From an uncultured Hungatella sp. (GTDB taxonomy: Bacteria; Bacillota; Clostridia; Lachnospirales; Lachnospiraceae), in NCBI GenBank assembly GCA_947066955.1, contig CAMTAF010000016.1, positions 1-44,452 of the forward strand: a DNA stretch of 44,452 nt. The letters run 5' to 3'. This document shows, one piece after another, positions 25,968-32,101 of the stretch (position 1 is its first letter; every line of letters begins with the position of its first letter). A model generated the notes under the pieces. That model was given only the letters and a program-made list of their open reading frames with translations. It was not told the DNA's origin and searched no databases. Position numbers and translations under genes: made by a program.

Positions 25968-27062
25968 TTATCCTCCGTCTATCTCTTTTTGCAGCAATCT
26001 CTCAATATTTTTTGCCTCTGTGTAGCGCCGTCTGTGGGCCTCCAGGGCCTCCTCCCTGTTCTCTGCCTCCATGCATCGTTTTCTGCTTTCTTCAAACCGA
26101 CGCTCCAGAGTCACCGGCTGATCCCCGCTGACCTCCTTGTCCGCCAGGTATACCACAGCGGACTCCAGCCACAGGAAAGGAAGATGGTCCCCGGATTCTA
26201 AGGAGCCCGGGCACACTAAGTCGTGATGATGCCGGATCACCTCAGCCACCCTGGGATATCCCTCCCGCAGGAGGATGGCCGCTCCTTTTGCAGGATGGTT
26301 CTCCTGGGTTCGGGCCACGTCGTGAAGCAGGGCCCCGCTGAGGATGACCGGCAGATTCACCTTTTTCCCTGCTTTTGCAAGCTTTTCTCCTATGGCCTGG
26401 GCCTGACGGCAGACAGCCTGGCAGTGCCTTCTCACAGGTTCGGGTGTTTGGTAATGGTCCCAGATCCGCCTGCATTCCCGGTCATCGGGCGCCTCGCCGG
26501 GCATCACCCCCGTCTCTGCCGCCTCCATCTGCCCGTCCTCTCCCACCAGGATCCTGTTAAACCCTCCGTAGGGCTGAGGCAGACTGCGGCTGACCTCAAG
26601 GGGCATTCCCGCCATATCCGCCAGAAGGCAGCTGTTGATGCCTGCGTGGGCCACACAGATCACGTCTCCCTGGGTCCGGGCCAGAATCCGCCCCAAAGCC
26701 TCTTTGATCCTGGCAAGGCCTTCCTCCCGGCTCTCCCCGGTATCTGGCCAGGATTCCAGGGTCTTTTTCAGCCGATCCATGGGAATATTCTCCCACTCTC
26801 CCATGTTCAGCTCTTTCAGCCCTTCCTCCACACACACCGGTCTTCCCTCTCCTGCCAGAATCCGGGCCGTCTCCACGGCCCTCGCCAGGGGGCTGGCAAA
26901 TACCTCTGTCCCCTGTCCTGTCACATGCTGGAAATATCTTCCCAGCTCTCTCGCCTGCTCCCGCCCTCTCTCGTCCAGAGGGAGATCCGTCCAGCCGATG
27001 CACCGGCGGATCCCTCCGGGGAAATCCACATGTCCGTGGCGGACCAGATACAGATTCCTCAT
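25968..27062 (-). CDS. Histidine-phosphatase domain fused to HD domain
   Basis: 364 residues. Residues 1-190 form a histidine phosphatase (phosphoglycerate-mutase-like) domain: LVRHGHVDF with phospho-acceptor His9, SPLARAVETA, and the second His in ICVAHAGINS (His139). Residues 205-330 form an HD domain: LLHDVAR with His247-Asp248, and VIRHHHDLV (His278-280). HD domains of this kind hydrolyse nucleotide or phosphate esters. The substrate is unknown; being inside a molybdenum cofactor operon suggests a nucleotide or pterin phosphate. It is 1 bp after the nucleotidyltransferase-ModE gene. Confidence 0.85.
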   Translation of the reverse strand: MRNLYLVRHGHVDFPGGIRRCIGWTDLPLDERGREQARELGRYFQHVTGQGTEVFASPLARAVETARILAGEGRPVCVEEGLKELNMGEWENIPMDRLKKTLESWPDTGESREEGLARIKEALGRILARTQGDVICVAHAGINSCLLADMAGMPLEVSRSLPQPYGGFNRILVGEDGQMEAAETGVMPGEAPDDRECRRIWDHYQTPEPVRRHCQAVCRQAQAIGEKLAKAGKKVNLPVILSGALLHDVARTQENHPAKGAAILLREGYPRVAEVIRHHHDLVCPGSLESGDHLPFLWLESAVVYLADKEVSGDQPVTLERRFEESRKRCMEAENREEALEAHRRRYTEAKNIERLLQKEIDGG

Positions 27063-27063
27063 A

Positions 27064-28002
27064 TCAAAATCCTTTCCCCATATATTTCTGGTAGGCCTGA
27101 TCCGTAAAATCCTGAACCTCTGCCACCATGCTCTCGTAGGCCTCTATTAGTTTTTTCCCTTTTTCCGTCAGCGCGGAACCGCCGCCGCCGCTGCCGCCGG
27201 TCCATCTCTGGACCACGGGAAATCCCAGCTGCTGCTCCAGCTGCTTTATCATCTTTCTCCCCTTGCTGTAGGAGACGCCCATGTGGAGGCAGGCCTCCTG
27301 GAGAGAGCCGGTCTGCTTAATCCATCCCAGAAGCTGCTGAACCCCGGGGCCGTAGAAAGGTTCGCTGGCAGTGAGACGCACCTGAATCTGGGGGCGGATG
27401 GGATACCCCTGGCCTCTCTGATAATTCCAGTCCAGCAGCTCCTGATACTGCTCCCTTGTGTCCAGATCCCGGTAGATTCCCTCGTCGTCCACCTCCACGT
27501 TGGTGATGGCGATCCCGGAATGCTCAATGGCGCCCCGCAGCCCTCCCGGCCCGTCATAGCCGCACAGCCCTTCTGCCACATCGCTCCACAGCATAATGGG
27601 ATGCCCCGGTTCCCCCCGGCACACGGTCCGGATGATGGGGGCGTCGATCATCAGCTGCTGGCGTATGGTATCCGGCATAATGGCAGGCAGGTCGATGGGA
27701 AGGATCATCAGACGTTCACAGTCCCCGCTGATGGCCCGGATGCCGATCTGAACCGAATCGAACATCTGGGTCTCGCGGAAACGTTCATTTTTTACAAACC
27801 GAACGCCCATAGAAGAAAGGTGCTGCTGCAGCTCATCCCCTCGGTATCCGGTCACCACCACCACCGGGTCGATCCCCATATCCTTCAGCATACTTACCAT
27901 GTGGCGGGAAATCGTAGAGTTTCCAAATGGGAGCATGGGTTTAAAAGCCTCCATGCGGGAGGACAGCCCGGCCGCCACCAGCACTGCGCCTGTTGACTTC
28001 AT
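27064..28002 (-). CDS. MocA/MobA-like nucleotidyltransferase fused to ModE-type DNA-binding domain
   Basis: 312 residues. Residues 1-190: an NTP-transferase fold with GAVLVAAGLSSRMEAFKP (4-21), TGYRGDELQ and ILPIDLPAI. Enzymes of this type attach CMP or GMP to molybdopterin; CMP (MocA) would fit xanthine-dehydrogenase-type enzymes. Residues 200-312: a winged helix like the ModE N-terminus, with LLGWIKQTGSLQEACLHMG, SYSKGRKMIKQLEQQ and the Gly-rich wing WTGGSGGGGSALT. ModE uses this fold to repress mod genes. The ATG at 28002 is chosen because the promoter at 28037-28065 would start the transcript near 28030, ruling out upstream starts. First gene of the molybdenum operon. Confidence 0.87.
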   Translation of the reverse strand: MKSTGAVLVAAGLSSRMEAFKPMLPFGNSTISRHMVSMLKDMGIDPVVVVTGYRGDELQQHLSSMGVRFVKNERFRETQMFDSVQIGIRAISGDCERLMILPIDLPAIMPDTIRQQLMIDAPIIRTVCRGEPGHPIMLWSDVAEGLCGYDGPGGLRGAIEHSGIAITNVEVDDEGIYRDLDTREQYQELLDWNYQRGQGYPIRPQIQVRLTASEPFYGPGVQQLLGWIKQTGSLQEACLHMGVSYSKGRKMIKQLEQQLGFPVVQRWTGGSGGGGSALTEKGKKLIEAYESMVAEVQDFTDQAYQKYMGKGF

Positions 28003-28036
28003 TCTGTGTTTCTTTCCCCTTTCTCTGTTTGTCATA

Positions 28037-28065
28037 ATTATACTATAGACAGTGAAATAAAACAA
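28037..28065 (-). promoter_or_regulatory. Sigma-A promoter of the molybdenum cofactor operon
   Basis: On the minus strand: TTGTTT (28060-28065), a 17-bp spacer, then a perfect TATAAT (28037-28042). The predicted transcript starts near 28030, leaving a leader of about 28 nt before the ATG at 28002. Confidence 0.75.
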
Positions 28066-28096
28066 GTAGTGTGGGATACATCTGCAAAATGGTTTT

Positions 28097-28618
28097 TTAG
28101 CTACAAATCACCCTTACCGTCGGCTTTATAGGATATTTCCCATATACTCCGTCAGCATTCCATTCCTTGATCGAAACCACATCAATCTTATCGATCAGTT
28201 TATTCCCATTTCCCACAAGTTCCTGAAGAGCAAATGGCAGCTCTGCCTTTAATTTATTCCGTAACCTTCTACGGGTAGTCGAATCTCCTTTTGGATATTC
28301 TAAAATATAAACATATTGAACTGGTTTCTGTTTATCAAGCAATCTTAAATAGTGTAGAGAATCATAAAACTTTCTCGTCACCGTCAGAATCTTTTTATCC
28401 GCCATGGGATTGAAGACGTCTGGGGCTGACGCCTCTGCCAAACACGCGTTTTTATATTCTACCATGATAATATGTGTATTGTTTTCAATGAGAAAATCCA
28501 CATCATTAATGTGGAGACCAGCCTCCTGATAGTCTCTGTGAATCCTGTCTGTAGCCCATACCGCATCGGTACAGTCAATACAGTATGCTCCGTTTTCCTC
28601 TGCAAATATATTATTCAT
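28097..28618 (-). CDS. PD-(D/E)XK-nuclease-like partner of an ATPase
   Basis: 173 residues of unknown family. Its central feature is D41 followed 12 residues later by E54-Y-K56 (HINDVDFLIE, then IIMVEYKNA), with the predicted strand pattern of a PD-(D/E)XK nuclease core. There is a basic segment (TTRRRLRNKLKAELP) in the second half. Eight bases separate it from the ATPase gene upstream, so the two form one unit. Base composition is visibly AT-richer than the molybdenum genes to its left. I infer a nuclease effector of a defence module; function is unproven. Confidence 0.6.
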   Translation of the reverse strand: MNNIFAEENGAYCIDCTDAVWATDRIHRDYQEAGLHINDVDFLIENNTHIIMVEYKNACLAEASAPDVFNPMADKKILTVTRKFYDSLHYLRLLDKQKPVQYVYILEYPKGDSTTRRRLRNKLKAELPFALQELVGNGNKLIDKIDVVSIKEWNADGVYGKYPIKPTVRVICS

Positions 28619-28626
28619 CTATACCC

Positions 28627-29643
28627 TCATAAATCATATATCTCATCAAGCAATTTATTATCCGCTATCATAATATGATTTTCTTTAATTTCATCCATTT
28701 TGTACGCTGATTGGCTGTATATCATGCCATCATTTCCTCTATAAAAATTGTGGAACATGACCTGATTGTTATTTTTACGGCGTATCTCCAGATATTTCGC
28801 AAAATTATAGCTATGTGTTGCCACAAAGATCTGAACGCCATTTTTCTGTAATTCTAAAAGGATTTCTGCGACAAGCGGATATAATTCGGGATTTAAATTT
28901 GCTTCTGGCTCATCCCACAGAAGAACAGTCCCCTCTTCCAAAAGTCCATTGCGAATCAACTTCCAAAGCAATCCCATCTTGCGTAAGCCTTCCGCTTCCA
29001 GCGAAAAATCTATTTTTTGCCCATTCTTTTTTATTACATAAAAAGAATCATCTTCCAAAATCACTGTCCCTTCTATGACATCACTGATCTTTTCAAGAAT
29101 GCCTCCCATAGATGGAGAAATTATACGGGTCTCCGGCAATGACGCATTCACAATAATATCGATCTGCGTGCCATCAAAAGGCATATTATATTTCTGATTC
29201 ATAGCCAAAAATCCCTTAGCATGGGACAGCATCTCTGTTGTCGGGATAAATACAGATTGAATATTGAGTCCCGACCAACCCTCTAAGTTTAAACTGCCAT
29301 CACAAGAAAGACCGTCTACAAAACTATGTGTGCCATCTGATACTTTATAGTAACAGTCATCGCTCTTTCTGTCCATATTTTTCAGTGCTTCGCTGTCTTT
29401 TAGGCTGTTTGAAAAAAAACTCAGAAATCGCTTTGATTTTCCTTGATCTGTCTGTTCAGCAGACCACTGTACAGCCGTATAGATCATTTTTAATATGGTA
29501 GTCTTCCCCATACCATTAGCCCCAATCAAAACATTGAGCCCGTCACAAAATTTCAGTTTCAACCCATTGCCAGAATACTGAAAAACCATTACATTTAAAA
29601 TATCAATCGATTTAATCGCCACTGTTGCCACCTCTGCCTTCAT
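28627..29643 (-). CDS. AAA/ABC-type ATPase of a probable defence module
   Basis: 338 residues, SMC/OLD-like ATPase of the AAA_15/AAA_21 kind. Walker A is GANGMGKT (41-48) and Walker B is VLLWDEPEANLNPELYP; the switch His lies in FVATHSYNFA. The middle (about 75-210) is insertion-like and not recognised. Such ATPases serve as sensors or scaffolds for nucleases in two-gene phage-defence systems such as Septu and PARIS; the partner here lacks HNH or TOPRIM features. The ATG at 29643 lies 6 bp after the Crp/Fnr-like gene, so it may share that transcript even though its composition is different (AT-rich). Confidence 0.72.
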   Translation of the reverse strand: MKAEVATVAIKSIDILNVMVFQYSGNGLKLKFCDGLNVLIGANGMGKTTILKMIYTAVQWSAEQTDQGKSKRFLSFFSNSLKDSEALKNMDRKSDDCYYKVSDGTHSFVDGLSCDGSLNLEGWSGLNIQSVFIPTTEMLSHAKGFLAMNQKYNMPFDGTQIDIIVNASLPETRIISPSMGGILEKISDVIEGTVILEDDSFYVIKKNGQKIDFSLEAEGLRKMGLLWKLIRNGLLEEGTVLLWDEPEANLNPELYPLVAEILLELQKNGVQIFVATHSYNFAKYLEIRRKNNNQVMFHNFYRGNDGMIYSQSAYKMDEIKENHIMIADNKLLDEIYDL

Positions 29644-29649
29644 TTTCTT

Positions 29650-30360
29650 CTATTGCAGCATCCTCTCCTGATGCCGTCTCAGCCTCTCCACATCACGGAT
29701 GCAGTAAAATCCGTTGATCTGCTCGATCAGGGACATCTCCTTCAGCTCCTTGATCGCCCGCACCGCTGTCACCCTGTTGATGCCCAGCAGATTGGATAAA
29801 AGCTGCTGGCTGATCTTTTCCCGAATCAGGATCTTTCCGTCATAGGGAACCCCGTAGCGGTCAGCGAACATCAGAAGAAGATCGCAGATCTTCCACCCCG
29901 CGTTGTGGAAATTGGCGTGGCGGATCTGCTCCATGGAGGACAGAAATTTCATGGCCAATGACTGCATGATATCCATGGAGACTTCGGGATCCGCTCTGAT
30001 CGTGTTCAGCAATGTCTCTTTGTCAATGCACACCAGCTCCGACGGCTGCACAGTCTTAAAACAGATGGGGGACGCATAGTCGAACAGAAGGTTGGCCTCC
30101 AGAAGAAGGGAATTCTGCTCGTTAAAATTATAGATTCTCTCTTCCCCATTGAGAGTGTATTCATAGGCCACCACCCGGCCGTATTTGACAATATAGCAGT
30201 ATCTCGGCTTTTCTCCTGCCTGAATCAGAAGGTGATTTCTGGGAAACTCCTTTTTTTCGCCCAGCTTTTCCAGGCGGGCAATCCCTCTGGGAAGGTGCAG
30301 CAGACGGGAAACAAAATCCGTGTGCGGAACCGGTATCTTTTTATTATCTGGCTGTTTCAT
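29650..30360 (-). CDS. Crp/Fnr-family transcriptional regulator
   Basis: 236 residues. A cyclic-nucleotide-binding-type beta roll (about 25-145) has NHLLIQAGEKPRYCYIVKYG and RVVAYEYTLNGEERIYNF. The dimer helix follows, then a Crp-type helix-turn-helix (about 170-225) with ISQQLLSNLLGINRVTAVRAI. There is no N-terminal cysteine cluster like that of Fnr and no clear cAMP-binding signature, so the effector is unknown. It is divergent from the methyltransferase gene at 30595 and close to the hydroxylase locus, which makes both candidate targets. Confidence 0.9.
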   Translation of the reverse strand: MKQPDNKKIPVPHTDFVSRLLHLPRGIARLEKLGEKKEFPRNHLLIQAGEKPRYCYIVKYGRVVAYEYTLNGEERIYNFNEQNSLLLEANLLFDYASPICFKTVQPSELVCIDKETLLNTIRADPEVSMDIMQSLAMKFLSSMEQIRHANFHNAGWKICDLLLMFADRYGVPYDGKILIREKISQQLLSNLLGINRVTAVRAIKELKEMSLIEQINGFYCIRDVERLRRHQERMLQ

Positions 30361-30431
30361 GACCTCTCAACTTTCCTGTGTATCTTCTCTATCTCCACAT
30401 TCACTGACACGTACCTGTTATCTTTAATCAT

Positions 30432-30460
30432 ATTGTACTATTGTCACATTGTTAGCGCAA
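30432..30460 (-). promoter_or_regulatory. Promoter of the Crp/Fnr-like gene
   Basis: On the minus strand TTGCGC (30455-30460), 17 bp, TACAAT (30432-30437). A plus-strand candidate for the divergent gene overlaps it: TTGTCA (30441-30446), 18 bp, TATATG (30465-30470). Overlap of the two would make them compete. Confidence 0.5.
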
Positions 30461-30479
30461 GTAATATATGTAATAAATG

Positions 30480-30494
30480 TTGTATAGACTACAA
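30480..30494. promoter_or_regulatory. Dyad TTGTA-N5-TACAA, candidate operator
   Basis: Perfect 5-bp arms around five bases, in the divergent region between the Crp/Fnr-like gene and the methyltransferase gene, about 100 bp upstream of the latter. Size and symmetry suit a Crp/Fnr-type dimer. Not proven. Beyond these sites I see nothing else in 30361-30594. Confidence 0.35.
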
Positions 30495-30594
30495 ATTTTA
30501 AGAGCGCGAGAATCTCTTGCTTTTCTTTTCCATATCAAATATACTTTTTCCTATGAAATGAAATACACAAAAAACAACAGAAAAAGGAGATTCC

Positions 30595-31449
30595 ATGAAA
30601 ACGATCATTATCCTGGGGGCCGGTCAGTTCGGACAAGCCTGCGCCAATCTGATCAATACCGCCGACACAAAGCTGCTGGCTTTTGGTGACAACAATTCTT
30701 CTCTGCAGGGGACTTATGTGGGAGGTGTCCAGGTTTTGCCTGTGGAAGATGCCGTGGACTTGAAACCGGACTGCGCGCTCATCGCTGTCACTGACCAGAC
30801 GCGGACAGCCCAGCTGCAGGACCAGGCCAAAAAAGCCGGGTTTTCGGGAGCTTTTCTGCTTCTGGGACAGCTGTACCGCTGGTTCGACATCCGGTCCGCC
30901 ACCCTGCACCGCATGGCTGACCGCTTGATTAGGCAGCAGATTCCCGGAGATATCGCTGAGCTGGGCGTGTACAAAGGGGACTTGGCCTGGCAGCTGAATG
31001 CCCTGTTTCCGGACCGGACAATTCATCTCTTTGACACTTTTGAGGGCTTTGATGCCCGGGATGTCAGAGAAGAGGCCAAACAGGGCTTTTCCCGGGCCCG
31101 GGAAGGGGATTTTGCCGACACCAGCTTAGAGGCTGTCCGAAACCGCCTTCCTTATCCGGAAAAAGCCCTGTTCCACAAAGGTTTTTTCCCCCGCACCGCA
31201 GCCGGTCTTGAGAACTGTCGATTCTCGCTGGTTAGCCTGGACGCGGATCTCTATGCCCCCATCCTGGCAGGGCTTGAGTTCTTCTATCCCTGCCTCAGCT
31301 CCGGCGGCATGATCCTCCTTCACGATTACAACAACCGCCGTTTCCGGGGAGCCTCGAAGGCGGTGGAGGACTATGAAAAGGCCCACGGCCCCCTTCCCCT
31401 GGTTCCCCTGTGCGACCTTCACGGGACCGCAGTGATCATTAAAGTGTAG
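30595..31449 (+). CDS. Rossmann domain plus TylF/MycF-like SAM methyltransferase
   Basis: 284 residues. The N-terminus (1-90) is a Rossmann-like domain opening KTIIILGAGQFGQACANLI with an intact GAGQFG loop, similar to sugar-acyltransferase PglD/NeuD N-domains. Residues 115-284 resemble TylF/MycF O-methyltransferases: ELGVYKGDLAWQLN (122-135) for SAM, LFDTFEGFDARD, and probable metal ligands in SLDADLY (D216, D218) and LLHDYNN (D244). The substrate is unknown. AAAAGGAG precedes the ATG. A paralogue with lost motifs lies at 37662-38549, on the other side of the hydroxylase operon. Confidence 0.78.
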   Translation: MKTIIILGAGQFGQACANLINTADTKLLAFGDNNSSLQGTYVGGVQVLPVEDAVDLKPDCALIAVTDQTRTAQLQDQAKKAGFSGAFLLLGQLYRWFDIRSATLHRMADRLIRQQIPGDIAELGVYKGDLAWQLNALFPDRTIHLFDTFEGFDARDVREEAKQGFSRAREGDFADTSLEAVRNRLPYPEKALFHKGFFPRTAAGLENCRFSLVSLDADLYAPILAGLEFFYPCLSSGGMILLHDYNNRRFRGASKAVEDYEKAHGPLPLVPLCDLHGTAVIIKV

Positions 31450-31486
31450 ATGCTTCCAAAGGATCGCCATGAATGAAGGGGAGGCC

Positions 31487-31576
31487 TGCAATCGAGCAGG
31501 GGAGGCTTTTCCCCTACTCGCTGCGCTGGGGCGGGGCCGCGCAAGCGGCCACATTTCCTTTCCGCCCCATGTGCAT
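31487..31576. repeat. Palindromic repeat, two-module copy
   Basis: Module one: CGAGCAGGGG with CCCCTACTCG (about 31493-31502/31511-31520, one mismatch). Module two: GGGGCCGCGCAAGCGGCC and TTTCCTTTCCGCCCC (about 31532-31568). It ends in GTGCAT touching the A-run that forms the T-tract of the minus-strand terminator at 31577-31614. Same family as the copies at 1-224, 2154-2220 and 6918-7053. Confidence 0.82.
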
Positions 31577-31614
31577 AAAAGCAGGAGCCGGAACTGCCCT
31601 CGTCCCGGCTCCTG
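31577..31614 (-). terminator. Intrinsic terminator of the molybdenum hydroxylase operon
   Basis: CAGGAGCCGG (31582-31591) and CCGGCTCCTG (31605-31614) form a perfect 10-bp stem with a 13-base loop; on the minus strand CTTTT follows. It lies 32 bp after the leucine-rich-repeat gene. Confidence 0.85.
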
Positions 31615-31645
31615 TCTCTGAAAATCCCGCAGATCTCCAGCATTT

Positions 31646-32101
31646 TTATGAATTTGTATACACAACTTCCACAATATGCTCATTGGAATGGGAATCTTTC
31701 CACCCATCCTTTGCCTTCATCTCCTGGATGGCCTGATCCACGTAAGACCCTTCTGTACACCGGATCTGAGGAAAATACTGCTTGCTCTCCACCACATGGG
31801 TGAAGCCGAAGTTGCTCTCGATCTTCTTCACCAGCGCATCCTCCCCCAGCTCTTCCACGCTCTCCGGCACACGGATATACTCCAGGTTCAAGCATCCGTT
31901 GACTGTATAATTGCCGATCTTTTTCACTCCGTCGGGGAGATACAGGCCAGTGAGTTTCTTGTTCTGATAAAATGCCTGATTGGCGATCTCCGTGGCGCCC
32001 TCCGGAACCACGATCTCCCCCTGGCAGTTCTTTCCGTCCTTTACCACACCGTTTTCCATGACCAGACCATTTTCCAGTGTTCCATTTAACAGATCGCTCA
32101 T
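31646..32101 (-). CDS. Leucine-rich-repeat (BspA/LRR_5-type) protein
   Basis: 151 residues. The middle holds two or three LRR_5 units: IVVPEGATEIANQAFYQNKK, then LTGLYLPDGVKKIGNYTVNG, then LEYIRVPESVEELGEDALV. There is no signal peptide or wall anchor, so it is probably cytoplasmic. The C-terminal 50 residues (about 100-151) are not repetitive. The ATG at 32101 overlaps the stop of the flavoprotein gene as ATGA, so it is translated together with the hydroxylase flavoprotein. A role as an assembly or scaffold partner is only inference. Confidence 0.75.
   Translation of the reverse strand: MSDLLNGTLENGLVMENGVVKDGKNCQGEIVVPEGATEIANQAFYQNKKLTGLYLPDGVKKIGNYTVNGCLNLEYIRVPESVEELGEDALVKKIESNFGFTHVVESKQYFPQIRCTEGSYVDQAIQEMKAKDGWKDSHSNEHIVEVVYTNS

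Noticed and set aside
28003-28065. Earlier starts for the MocA-ModE gene
   Set aside because: They lie inside the -10/-35 region or upstream of the predicted transcript start.
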